The notes below the pieces were generated by a model. That model was not told the origin of the DNA and made no database searches. It saw only the letters and a list, made by a program, of their open reading frames with translations. A program made the position numbers and the translations under genes. Of a stretch of DNA of 64,000 nucleotides, positions 21,376-32,639 are shown one piece after another. The first letter of the stretch is position 1, and every line of letters begins with the position of its first letter. Where the stretch lies: assembly GCA_963556145.1 (NCBI GenBank), contig OY744465.1, positions 1,426,001 through 1,490,000 on the forward strand. Reading direction: 5' to 3'. Source of the stretch: Hygrocybe punicea. Lineage: Eukaryota; Basidiomycota; Agaricomycetes; Agaricales; Hygrophoraceae.

Positions 21376-24300
21376 TCATGGGATCTGCAACGTCTGCCTC
21401 ATATCCTGAAGCTCAGGACATTCACTAACACCAGGGCACCCATGGAGGGTGGCATGAGAGAAATCGAGAACTTGGACTACACCAGTTTGAGATAAAACTA
21501 CGTTGTCTGGACATAAGTCTAGGTGACTTACTCCAGCCTGATGGAGGGATAGTATAGCTGCCCACAGATCGTACCTAGGAACATAGCATAAATGAAATGG
21601 CTTGCAGAGGATGTGAACGACGTACTGCTGGGCACGTGAAAGCATAGAGAATGAGCTCAACGATTTACCTGCATCACGCATCAGGAGCACTTGAAAACCC
21701 CTCCCCACGTACAGACCGTAGAAAGCCGGTATCACAGTGCCCTGAAGCACTGCGAGCACTGCATAGATTTTGGCTTCATGACACAGCCGTGCTTGGGATT
21801 GGGTGTCAATGGCAACTTTTCCGATGACGTTGTCAGTGCAGTGGTGATCAAACCGCCCTCGAAATACATTCCCCACTGATCCTCTGTCCAGAAACGTAGT
21901 CAGAAGAAGTTCACGGTATGACGGGGGTGAAATCGCATCAGTCGGAGATTTGGAGCGTTTCAGGCGTATTTGAATGGACTTGTGGAAGATCGCTAGTTGC
22001 ATCAGCCCCTGAATCGCAACCGATGACAGGAGTGCTATTAAGGAGTGGAAAGTAAAGGACTGGCATTCTGGATCAACCACTTCCATGCGCCGCAACTCGT
22101 ACGTGACTACTTCACAGTGATCGAGATCGAAAGTCAGACATAAAGTGTCCGCCTATAAACTGGAGTCTCTCATCTGAAAACTCAGAGACGCAACTGCAAC
22201 TCACCTGCGAGAGTAAAGTCAGACCGGAAAAAAAGGTTGAAAGGGTGTCACCACTAGGAGCCGGGTTTGCGTTGCCTGACGAGTATGGCCTAATGGCTTA
22301 ACTAATTTAACCATGGGAAGATGAATATCTGGGGGGGTGTCCATGATCGTACCGCCAGTCCGTTGTTATGTGAATGTTTGTTTCACCAAGAATTACCAGA
22401 GTTGACTTTGTTCAGGTACCTTCTTGTTGTTCGTGGGTTTTTAATATTTAAATAACCTATCAGGAAGGGGTTTGTGGGTATATGTACTATATGAATCAAT
22501 AGAATGTAATAGTGAGGTCTCTTCAATTAAGAATTGAGACTTTGAGTAGGTATGAATAGCAATTGAGTGTGTGATGTACTGAAAATACTAATATTCACTA
22601 CTGGAATATAAAAATATGAACTAATGAATACTGATAACAATATTCACCAGTTGAATATGGACAGTTTTGGCTACAGGGCCTATTCAATCAAGAGTATCTC
22701 TGGGTATTATAATGTCTGACTTAAATCCGAAGCTTCAAATGCACATTGGCTACTAGTTCAGGGATATCTTTAATACCTTTTGAATACTCTTTTTTTGTTT
22801 AGGATGAAACCTTAACCTTAGAAGTGTATCTATTTAGGATGAAACTTTAACCTTAGAAGCATATCTAGCTGACTAATGCTGACTAATGAATTGATTGGAC
22901 TGAGTGAACTGGGTGAATTCTCCTTGATGACAAGAGGAACTCAGAGAATGATAGAATGAGAGTGAACTAGACTGGATTGCAAGCACTAGCTACTACAATG
23001 AGTAACTACTAGTACTAAGAGAATGGGGGATCACACTGTGTGAACCCAACTGAGAGTGACTACTGAGTGGTGAGGGGGGAAATCCTACTGACTACTGGAA
23101 TTTGGGGGCCCTATTTATACTGTTGGAGAACAATGGGGGACTGAGAACAATGGGAAAGTGAGAACAATAGGACTGAGTCATGAGAACAATGGATGGCATC
23201 AAAGAGGCTGTGAACAATGGGCTCTATCTCCATTTGGACTGTTTAGAACAATAGACTGCTCAGAACAATAGACCATTGTCTTTATGTAAGCAGAATATCA
23301 CAATCACTCTCTGATGCATCCTATCTTATCATTATCTTATCATCCTCCTCTTGTTCACATCTTATCTAATCATTTCCCATTATCTAGCTGAGCCGCTTTT
23401 GATCAATACAAGTAAACAAGATTTGTAATCAATCCATTACTGCTAATATAGGTAACAATGCTAGTTGGGCTTGTCTCCTTGTACGCGCAATACAGAGAAA
23501 TATATAATAAATACTAATGAGTGGGGGATGTGCCTCTGTGCACCATACATAAACGGCTAGGTCTGGGCATTACTAGTGAAGCCATAATAAATGATATAAA
23601 GGTAAGCATATATGCTATTTGTGTCTGTTCACTAGCATGCATAATGTGGAAAGGCATAGAATGGGTACTAATGAGTGTAGGTGTGCATCCATAGTGTTGC
23701 ACTTAAATATCTAAGTCCGTGGTCCAATGGTAAACCCATGACATTACACCCAAAAACACTTGGGGTCATGACACCGTAAAAGGCAGAAAACGATTAACGG
23801 CATAAAGGGCGTCATTGAGTCAAGGAGGTGAAGAATGTCTGAGCATAGGAGGCCATGCAGTGGCAAGCCAGGGACAGGGCAAAGTGAGAAGAGCATGTAC
23901 CTATTTCCTCCGAAGAGGAGTGCGTAGGGGATGGTAGTGGGACCTGACAGCATAGCTATTCCCATCTATCAGAGGTGATGATGAGTGGGGGGATTACCAC
24001 TAAGATTCAGTGCCCACCTTAAAGATTATGGATCTGTGCCCTGTCTCACTAGGGCTCAGCTCCAAAACCGCTCTATTTCTGCCCAGACGTAAGATACCCT
24101 CCGCGTGATGTGTGAACGCTGTCCAGCTCTTGAACTCCACATGTAGCTGTGGATCAGCGTCACGGTGTGGCCGGTATGTTCCATCCGGGATCTGATTGAA
24201 AGCGGCAATTCTAGTAGTAGGCTCGGGCTGGGTGGGATTTGTGTCAACCTCCTCTACTGCACAACATATGGGGTTAAAGGCACGCTGGAAAAGGAGGCTA

Positions 24301-24608
24301 GACGACGATTCGTGGTCTAGGAGGTAATTCCGGAGGGACCTCTCCAGGCCGGCAATTGCTTGAACCAGTACAGTGGAGGGGGCTAGATGTCGGCCTGGGG
24401 CACTTTGAAGGTAGGCACGCAATGAAGCCAGCATACGATTCGGTAAAGAATGATAATGGACCATGAAAGCCGGTCGTCCTTCCTGATTTGGGGGTGGTAT
24501 GCTGATGTTGTATGGGGCGGTGGATGTCGACGTCGAGATCTTGGTGAATTGATGGTCTGAGGGTAGTGGAAAGATCATGCTAGGGACGTATGTCTCCAAC
24601 GTAGCCAT
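21376..24608 (-). pseudogene. Kinase-like protein gene interrupted by an insertion
   Basis: The minus-strand exons are 24608-24018, 23965 to about 23745, about 22305-22205, 22152-21626 and 21574-21376. The first exon (start ATG 24606-24608) encodes a soluble region ending SETGHRSIIFK, and a short intron leads to MGIAMLSGPTT and LLRCHDPKCFW. The later exons contain SGLTLLSQ joined to ADTLCLTFDLDHCEVVTYEL. Then come a kinase N-lobe-like segment (FLDRGSVGNVFRGRF), the catalytic loop HLDLCPDNVV and the LDFSHA equivalent of the DFG motif. This resembles the fungal kinase-like family with HxDxxxxN and DxS motifs. The gene ends soon after the DFS motif, so the C-lobe is short. Between about 22310 and 23745 the coding sequence is lost in AT-rich DNA, which I read as an insertion; without it the halves are in the right order. 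The start shares a 227-bp divergent promoter with the TET/JBP gene. Confidence 0.5.
22310..23745. mobile_element. Probable insertion (solo LTR or similar) in the kinase-like gene
   Basis: About 1.4 kb of AT-rich, non-coding DNA separates the two halves of the kinase-like gene. It has features seen in LTRs: a ctatttatac TATA-like box near 23113, repeated agaacaatgg units (about 23127-23270) and a caatacagagaaatatataat segment near the right end. Two copies of a unit containing aggatgaaa and aaccttagaag occur near 22802 and 22838. I could not define the ends or a target duplication, so the element type is uncertain. Confidence 0.4.
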
Positions 24609-24755
24609 CCCTCTTGCTATGGAGATACATAGGTAAGTTTGCAATGCGCCCAATCTTTTTGCTTTGGTTCTTACCTACTGGCATTCCCCTCCTTATACTT
24701 GCTTTGATGAAGGGACATTCAGTTAGGTACCGGTAGCGTGGCCGAAGATTCACGT

Positions 24756-24813
24756 GGTGTCCCAAAAAGGTGCACATTTTTTCGCCGTAAAAGGTGCACC
24801 TTTTTGGGACACC
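24756..24813. promoter_or_regulatory. Perfect 20-bp hairpin in a divergent promoter
   Basis: Two exactly complementary 20-bp arms (24756-24775 and 24794-24813), beginning GGTGTCCC and containing AAAAAGG and GTGCAC, are separated by 18 bp. They lie in the 227-bp gap between the divergent starts of the kinase-like gene (24608, -) and the TET/JBP gene (24835, +), 21 bp before the latter. It may be a two-sided binding site or a very small foldback remnant. GTGCAC at the centre of each arm is itself palindromic. Confidence 0.7.
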
Positions 24814-24834
24814 TCACTGCAGCGCGTACTTACT

Positions 24835-27800
24835 ATGGACATTTCTCCGACGGAGCTCATGGACCTGCTTCATTTCTTCCGTGAACGCACTGACAGTCTT
24901 CCACCAGGAATATTTGCAATATACCAGAAACTGGAATCGTTATATTCACCAATGTTTCCGACGTACGCTACTCCTTTAGTCGCCCTTCAACCTGAAACCC
25001 TGCCGCACTTTTCTGTTGCTGCCGTGGCAGATAGGCCCTGTCTCAATATTAACCAGCAGGGATTTGGCCATGGCACTGCTCACATCGTTGCAGATAAGGT
25101 GAGAATTTCCATCCCTGGGACATCTGACCGTTCACATGTTCAGCTCCACTCCTTCTCACAGACTGCTAACCTCGATACGGATGCAGCTTATTCCGTTGTT
25201 GTGATTGCTTTTGGGTGGAAGTCATTCCTTAGGCGTCTGATGCTTCCCACATCCAGGTCACCGGAGATGCTAATGCCGAAGCCGTATACGATGCACCGGA
25301 AGACTCACCTGCATGGCTACCTGGCTGCTATATCAATGTAAACAGTTTGGAGCTACGCCGTTCAAACCATATTGATAGGCGGAAAGACTCAAATCCTTAC
25401 GGTGCCACCGCAGCATCCGCAGCATCCGCAGCATCCACAGTTAACCGGAACGGTGAGTGCAACCGAGGGGGTATGAAGCACCGGAAAAAGACCAAGAGCA
25501 AAGGGAAGCAGCAAAAGGGTTGGGAGGTCACAGATCAGCCGGTTCACATTTTGGGAGCTCGTGCCTCCGAGACCATCTCCAATCTATCACAAGGTGCGAT
25601 CAGCAACTTGTCAAACGCATCCACACGGTCCTGGATCCAGTCCATGCAAGCTTTGGTGGCAGGTGGTGTTTGGGAGGACGAGAACGCAGCTTTTGTCACG
25701 GATTCTCTGCAGTCGCTCGTCCTTCGATGCAAACGTAGCCTGGAAATGGCTGCGGGGCTCGAGTTTATTATGATGATTAATATGGTACAGTTAGCTGCGA
25801 AAACAGACTAGTGAGTCGCCCTTACTATAGGTGCTTGCATATACTCACAAGCTTCCCAGCGTCATGCGGACAAAAGGGCTTAAGTCTATGGGTAACGTCT
25901 TCCATCATTACATCTCAGGAATGGACGGAGGGCCATCTTTATCAACATTTCGCACGTAGGTAGGCATTGGCACAAAGTTCGCTTCGATTGCAGGCGCAGG
26001 TGAGTAGTCCCTCTGCCTATCATCAGACTCTGAAACCGCCACCTCGCAGGATCTGTCTATTGTCTAATGATTATAGCCACCAAAAACCAAAGGGCTGCAA
26101 TTTCCCAGATGAAGTTCGACGAAATTTACGCCATATCAAATGCGCTTCGCTGGCCTGACCCAGGTAAGTAGCGGTGGATCTGCTCCTCTTTCAACTCTTT
26201 TCAGGTCTTTCATCAGATAGTGATGCGGGGAAGGATATTTGCCAACGCCTTATTCCACTCATCGACTACCTGCGCCGTAACATCCCCTTAAGACTTTCCA
26301 CAATGTTCCCTCATAGTCTGCTAAATGATACCAACATGATGGGAGACGTCGATTGTTCTGACTTGGATATGTCAGATAATTTTTTCGACAGCATCCAAAA
26401 GAAGTAAGTGATCAGTTTAACCCCTTGATCAAATAGTGACCTGACCGCGATAGCTCTTTCATGTCGCTCACGCGGAACCGTGAAATCTGGGCGCAATGCC
26501 TAGAGCCTCAGGTGGGGCCGTCAGCTGACCCAGCACCTCTCCATGTAATGAATCAGAATCTACTCTTGTCATATGTATCGCGGGGATCGGTTCCTTCCGA
26601 ACGTCCACCGTCACCCTTCTCTGATTCTGACAGTGACGACCTGAACCCTCAAAATCCACTCATCAGTGACTCTGACAACTTGCAGGCACCTCTGCTGATG
26701 GATGAGTTTCATTTTCCGGACGACAGGGCGCCCAACTATGTGGTCCTGAACACACGCTTCAATCAACAAGCTAGACAGAACTTAGCGGTTCCGTACCCCA
26801 GGGAAAAGGGTGCTAGGAAACTTTATACAGATGAGCAAAGAAGCTATGCCACTGCAGCCCAGGTTCCCCAGGATAGTGCTGATTTTGCACGTACGGTAAG
26901 GCCTTGAAGTCATCACAAAGTACTGGAATTGATCGTACCTTTAGATGTCTGAGCTATACGATGACAACGGGGTGAAGGGAGCCAATAACTATGTTTTGAT
27001 GGATGAAAAGATATTTGAGGGGTCAGCTTAGCCTTTCTTTCCATGTTATCACTTGCTGATGTCTACCTGCTGACAGTAAGGAAGTTCGTATCAACGGCTC
27101 AGACGGTTCACTTGGTGTGTTTGTCTGGGGTGATATGCCCCAGGACATGCGTACGTCGTTGGAACGTAACGTTCGGAATGCCTTGCTTGTCGAGAGTGGC
27201 CCTTCCCTGGTTCACGTGGATAGTTCCGCTGCTTCACTTGGGTTTAAGTTTCCCTCCATTCATCTAGACATGTACATTCGCAACGGCCCACGCGTAGGTG
27301 AACCATGTGTGGACAATTACTAATCTTACTGATGCCTTTGAATAGGGTGATGGTGCACCGTCTGACGTGCACCCTTACCTGCTATGTCGCAAAGGGGCAT
27401 CTAAGACGAATTACTATCAACTCATTCCTAGAGTCTCTAAGGAGCTCATGGAACATACTAGAGAATATACCAACCTTTGCAATTCCTTCGAAGAGTTTTT
27501 TTGGTGGGTAGAAGAAAAGGTTAATTTCATTGTCACTTTATTTTCCTGCTCTGGGAGTACTCATGTGATCCTATTAGCTGACTGGACGACTTCCTGAAAT
27601 TTATGAAGATCTTTCCATGTTTGTGGACGTGCTTCCTGGCAAGGAAGCTTCTCCCTCTCATCCATTCAGCCGGTTTCGTCCTTAACATCAACGCCATCAC
27701 ACGCTGTCACAGGGACGTGAAGGATCACTGTGTCTGTCTGGTTTTGGTTATAGGAGATCATGTAGGTGGTGAGCTTTGTTTACAGGAACTGGGTTTGGTG

Positions 27801-27968
27801 GTGCGCTTGCGTAACGGCGACGTTGTGGTCTTTCCCTCCGGTAAAATCACTCACTTCAATCTCCACTATCAGGGTGTCAGGGCATCTATAGTTCTACATT
27901 CAGACAATGCAGGGCAGAGTTGGGTAGATAATCATAATCATTGGATGGGACACGATTACATGTATTGA
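24835..27968 (+). pseudogene. TET/JBP-type 2-oxoglutarate dioxygenase, probably frameshifted
   Basis: This is a multi-exon gene starting at ATG 24835 (exon 1 to 25098, donor GTGAGA). The long N-terminal part has Lys-rich (HRKKTKSKGKQQK) and acidic Ser-rich (SPFSDSDSDDLNPQNP) segments. The C-terminal double-stranded beta-helix carries the TET/JBP signature: FVLNINAITRCHRDVKDH supplies the iron-binding HxD, then GGELCLQELGLVVRL, RNGDVVVFPSGKITHFN supplies the distal His, and GVRASIVLHSD the 2-oxoglutarate-binding Arg. Such enzymes oxidise 5-methylcytosine in DNA and are expanded in mushrooms in association with transposons. In the last part, EIYEDLSMFVDVLPGKEAS and FVLNINAITRC lie in different frames across about 27650-27665 with no obvious intron, so a one-base loss probably disables this copy. 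Internal exons between 25099 and 27550 were not resolved base by base. Confidence 0.65.
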
Positions 27969-28058
27969 TAATTTTATTTACGCCAATTGACTTTTTATTT
28001 GTTTGTCCTTGGTGTGTTTAGGTTGACTTTCGGTTGACTTTCCAACTTTCATTACCTC

Positions 28059-29655
28059 ATGACAAGGTTGACATCCAAACGCGGGAAGCTCTCAGCTTCT
28101 TCACATGGTGTGAAGGCAATGGAGCCTGTTTCGAAGCCCAAGCCCAAGCCTAAACCAAAACCCAAACCCAAACCAAAATCAAAGCCTCGTGCCAACGATG
28201 AATCTCAGGATGACTCTGCAATTGATTCTTCAAGTATCTCAATTGATAACCTGTCTACTGCTGACTTGAAGCTCTGGAAGCAGTTTCAGGCTAAGATGAA
28301 GTCACAATCAGCTGCTCAGTTGCAGGAGGAAGAAGATGCACGTACGTTCACATTTATCATGTTTTTACTTATATTTATTAACAACTACACGGAGTGGTAC
28401 GCAAGCGCAATGCGGAGATGATGGCTGAGCTTCAACCGTCGGTCTCCTCCTTTTCAAATTACTGCATGTTAACCCTTCTTCCAGACGATGAGAATGCGAA
28501 TATGAATGAGCAGAATGGATGCCTGGATGAGAATGTGATAGGAAACGGTGTAGGTAATCTCTTCATGATAGGGAGCATAGTACTGCTAAAGGTCAATTAT
28601 AGATCGCTGTTACCTTTGAAGATGAAGACCAGGGCCAGACATCCAGGAGGGGTACACGCTCCCAGTGGCACCTGGCATCTCGTACCACTACATCTCAGCT
28701 GGGGCACTCTGAAAAGCTAACCAAGAACAATTTCACACCACAAGGAATGCGTCTAGCAAATGCAGGCAAATCTATGGCAAGAGAGAAGATTGCTTTGACC
28801 CATGCATTCCCTAAGGACAAGGATGCCTTCATTTGGGAATCCATTCAACAAGCTGTGAAGGATAGTCAGTCGCTTCGTGAAGCTTTGGAAAAGGCGCGTG
28901 ATGATCCAGATTATCAGGATAATTTGATGGAATACGTGGGTTTTCAGGTGAGGTTGTAGGCTGTTGAGCTAACACGGTGATCAGGTTGGTTACGCGATAA
29001 CTGGTTTAAGGGGCGACCTCAAGGCAAAGGCCGAAGCCGGCATTGCTGGCCACTTTGGCATTCCAGGTAACATGTCAAAAAGTGAAATAGAGAATGCAAT
29101 ACATTGGGTTTTGGATGGGTCGAAGTTCACATGTGGTGAAGTCAACATGGAGGCAAGTTTCAATACGCTTTCAATGAGAGAAGACTGATGGGCCATTCTC
29201 ACAAAACAGAAACGAGAAGTGGTAAATCCAGAGCCATTTGGTCATCCTATAATTGGCGACATCATCAGAACTCAGTGGTGTGGAAAGGGTAAGGCTGATA
29301 TCCAAGCATATATGGCCATGGTCGCTCAGAAGAAGATACCGGAGGCTGTAATCCTGGCAGTTGTTACTGCGGTACGTGTTTATGTCACTTCACATGATGT
29401 GTACAACTGGATAACCTTTACCCTAGGTTGAGAATGCATTGATGGAGTGGGCGAGCAGGGAGTATATCCACTTACAATTCAGCCACGAAGTCGCTAGTTC
29501 AAGGTAAAGTGATGAAACTACTGATATGCTAAGTGATCTTAAAGTGTGATCTGAGTAGATATGCTCATCATCAAGCTACATGGGGAACTTTGAAGAAGAA
29601 GTCTCCAACGTGGACGGAGAAGAAGATGAAGACCTTGTTTCAGACCGTCATGTAG
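28059..29655 (+). pseudogene. DUF6532-type protein, one nonsense codon
   Basis: The gene starts at ATG 28059 with a short basic region, a run of Lys-Pro dipeptides (about 28131-28187) and an acidic Ser-rich stretch, then several exons. The conserved part begins about 28747 (ANAGKSMAREKIALTHAFP, KDKDAFIWESIQQAV) and continues after an intron with VGYAITGLRGDLKAKAEAGI, NPEPFGHPIIGDIIRTQWCG and AVENALMEWASREY. It ends at TAG 29653-29655. The order and spacing match the basidiomycete DUF6532 domain, whose function is unknown. An in-frame TGA at 29186-29188 follows MRED, and the same frame continues as WAILTKQKREVVNPEPF, so this copy is probably dead. It is co-oriented with the TET/JBP gene only about 90 bp upstream, which suggests the two travel as a unit. 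Confidence 0.55.
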
Positions 29656-29934
29656 GAAGTGTTTAACCAGGAGGATGTTTCTGATGCACATTTCCACAGG
29701 AAAAACTCCAAATACGCCGCAATTCATGCTCAAGACACAGAAAACAGGGATCTCGATGATGTTGATTTCGCACAGCTGGAACAATCAGCATTGGTATAGA
29801 AGTGCAGTGGCTGCTCAGAAGAGTTCTCCCTCCTTTGCCCTTTATTTAGAAGTCTCTTTCTACCAAAGTTGCGTTTACTATATTCAAATTTAGATGACTT
29901 ATATCTAGGTGAATCAGAGTAAATCAGAGTAAAT

Positions 29935-30145
29935 AAAAGCAGAAAAACCAGGCTTTCAGAGCACTCTGTACAGCTCAAACGCAGCTCTAACGCAGCTCTA
30001 ACGCAGCTCTAAAGTGCTCTAAAGTGCTCTCAGAGCAGAGAGCCTCAAGCAGGTTGCTCTCAGAGCCACTCAGAGTGCTCTGGAAGCTTTGGTGCTTTCC
30101 TCACTCTGAGCGGCTCTGAGACTCTCTCAGAGTGCCTCAGAGCAT
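29935..30145 (-). repeat. Subterminal repeats near the right TIR
   Basis: This is a dense series of short units (CGCAGCTCTAA repeated three times, then variants of CTCTGAG/CAGAGTG). It leads into the right terminal inverted repeat that ends at 30159. Related units follow the left terminus. Confidence 0.65.
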
Positions 30146-30162
30146 TAGTGTTTTTCCTGATG

Positions 30163-32588
30163 TCATGTGAATTTTGGTGTCCAAATGTACCTGAGACTAG
30201 CTAGAAAGTGTAAGATCTCAGTACAGTAATTATTCGAGCCTGCGCCACGAAAAATCTTCGCCAGTGAGGGAAGAAGATCCTCGACCTGACCAAAGTCGCC
30301 CTGAGAGATTGCCTGTGTGAGTTCCATGACATAGAGAAGGTCTCGAGAGAGCAAGAGAATGTTTTGGTGGGCAAGGTCCTTGAGAGGATCTGGTGCATTT
30401 GGGTAGGGGGGTTTGAGTGGGTCTTTGGCTTTTGCACCTTTTCGCCAGGTTTCCATTGGTGTAGAACACTTCGTTAAGACATTCTGTGCGCGACGCAGAA
30501 GATCTTGTGCACTTGGGTTCATTTTTGCGAAGTTGTCAAAGTCACCAAGTTCTTCTTGCCAGCCATTGAGGATCGTTCCATGGAGAATCTGTGTCAGAGC
30601 AGCCAGTAATGTGTGGTAGTTTCGCCACCAAGCCGTGCCTTCTCCATGAGAGCAAAAAAGTATGTTAGACTTCCAGTTTGGTGAAGCGAACCACGGTGGA
30701 CATGCAGGAGTGCCCACACCAAGTTTAAGCAAAGGTGAAAAAGACCAAACGCAAGCTGAAAGATGTGCCGCCAGGACCAGGGATTGATGTCATTGATTCA
30801 CGAGACTTGCCCTCCACGGATACAAGCATTTGTTGATTGGTCATTCACACTCGGAATCGCGTTTTGACTGAGTGTCTTCGTATCCAGGCCAAGCTGCACT
30901 TGGTAAGCGTCATCGTGGACTGCAAGATTTCCCACTATCGACGACTCATCAATAGTTGTTGTACGAAGCGGGTATTGGTTTGTTTTTTCTCCAGGAGGCA
31001 TCGGTCGTCGAGGAATGGGCTGAAGATTTGGGTCACCTGCATACTTTTCAAACGACTTACAGTACCGGCAGAGAATCTGGGTGATAATGACAGAAACTTG
31101 ATGATTGAGGGTCTTGATTTGCTCCAAACTGAGATGGAGGTCCATATTTGACAACCCCTTGAAGGTTTTGTAACGACCAATGATGGGCGCAAGTACCAGG
31201 TCCTCGGGTCTGGCATTCCGAAGCGTATAAAGAATTCCAAAGGTTCTGGATCTGACCTTGGCAGGCATTAACAATCTGCGTTGTTCAACAAAGTTTGAGG
31301 TGCTGATGTTGATATTATCGTAACAGAACATATGCGGAATGGTGGCAGCTTGCTTCGCAAAAGAGATGCATCGCTGGCTGAGGTGTGATAGAAGGGTCCT
31401 GATACTGTCATAAGATATGGTCAAACCGCAGCAGAACAGGGCGTCGATCGTTTTCTTTGAGGATCCTGTACTCCAGAGGAAGAGGCCAAAGACAGCTTGA
31501 AACTTGATGGATCTATTTGAGCATTGGTAGGCTAGCTGAGCAACAATGATATTGCAGACCTAGCAAGTTTGAGTGACGAAAGGGGATATCATGATAAATC
31601 AATTGAGACTCACAGTTTCCGGGTCTTTGATTTTGTTCTTTGATTTTGCTTCTTCCGTCTGAGCAGCAGCTTGTAGAACGCGCTGTAGTGTTGGACATAA
31701 CAGGATTGCTGGCCCAAGAGTTGTGTCGAGTTTCCAGTCTAGAATCAGCTCCAGAGTGACATTCTTCACACCTGTCAGGGAGAGCTCCTTCGCAACTTGG
31801 TCCATTTCGACATAAACGATGGAGCAGATTGAGTCGACGGCATGAGGGCGCATCCAGTTCAAGATCCAGTCATAGCCTTTTGGGTGCGCAAAGATCCTAT
31901 TGAGAAGAAGTGTAGTCTTTGCAGAGCTCCGAGAGAACCATTGCAGCTGATAGCTTTCATATATGTCTTGTTCCGGGTCAAGTAGATCTAGAAGGAAATC
32001 CAGAGGTGTCCGGTGAGTGCCATCAAGCATCATCAAGATTCCCTGCTTGCATTCCTTCCAAGAGTTTCGTGGTAAACCAGCACTTCGGATTGTCTTGTAT
32101 GTATGCATTCCGGACGCTAGTAATGTCGGCTGATTTTCTTTTGTGCTCGAAGACAACTCCAGAAGCAAGGGGCTAGGTTTGTCGTCCTTTCGGATCGGGG
32201 ACATACCCAGGAAATCTTCAGGCATTGTGTATAGTGAATAGTCATCTAGAGAGTCCCTTGGTGTCTCCAGGATTGACGATTACACTGATGACGGACTCAG
32301 GTGAGTGGTTAGCCCAGGCCTTGAGTTCTCTCCAAGGAACCCTTGACTTGACGGATTCCAGGCTCAGAAGACTGGAGCAGGTGTCCAGGGACTCATCAGA
32401 AACATTCCAGGCTGCGAGGATTCTTGAGTTTGCCCTGCAGGACTTGGCCTGGGTGTGTTTGCGTTAGCTGTTCCAAAGTCCAATTTTTGTCCCAGTTCGA
32501 TGGCTTTGTGTCTTGTCTTGTCCCGTTTCTTCTTAGGCGCGTTTGGATTAACACAGATGAAGGGGTCATTTGCGTGGGGACGTTTCAT
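30163..32588 (-). pseudogene. DUF6589 protein gene, 5' and central part
   Basis: The minus-strand coding sequence starts at ATG 32586-32588 with a basic, nuclear-localisation-like segment (NAPKKKRDKTRHK). It continues through several frames with ESYQLQWFSRSSAKTTLLL and IFAHPKGYDWILNWMRPH. Next come SICSIVYVEMDQVAKELS, PHMFCYDNINISTSNFVEQR, IIGRYKTFKGLSNMDLHLS and RTTTIDESSIVGN. The last exon (about 30732-30165) has ILLLSRDLLYVMELTQAIS and ends FLASLRYIWTPKFT. These are the N-terminal and middle blocks of DUF6589. The C-terminal block (DNMLVN..DLNIEH) is missing here but present at 16636-17201. At least one frame change lies near 32245-32235. Before the 12.9-kb insertion this was one gene. Its function is unknown; the family occurs in many copies, which suggests it belongs to a mobile element. 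Confidence 0.6.
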
Positions 32589-32639
32589 GGTACAGGATAA
32601 AAAGATGTATTATTTCGATGTGAAGGATATTCGATCATA

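Larger units (their letters stand above)
17249..30159. mobile_element. 12.9-kb Plavaka-type composite transposon carrying a TET/JBP cargo
   Basis: The ends are inverted: left 17249 reads inward CAGGAAAAACACTTTGGCTCT and right 30159 reads inward CAGGAAAAACACTAATGCTCT. The first 13 bases are identical, as are the last five. Both ends are followed by short repeats built on CAGAGTG/CTCTGAG: left about 17306-17346, right about 29960-30145. The flanks carry AT on both sides, a possible 2-bp target repeat. Inside are the Plavaka transposase (-), a hAT MITE, a kinase-like gene (-), a TET/JBP oxygenase (+) and a DUF6532 gene (+). The outside sequence joins two halves of a DUF6589 gene. CACTA-related elements such as Plavaka are known to carry cargo. 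The boundaries rest on the TIR and on the DUF6589 continuity, not on a second copy. Confidence 0.6.

Noticed and set aside
23710..23735. TGGTCCAATGG resembling a tRNA A box
   Set aside because: No matching B box or cloverleaf; it lies at the edge of the suspected insertion.
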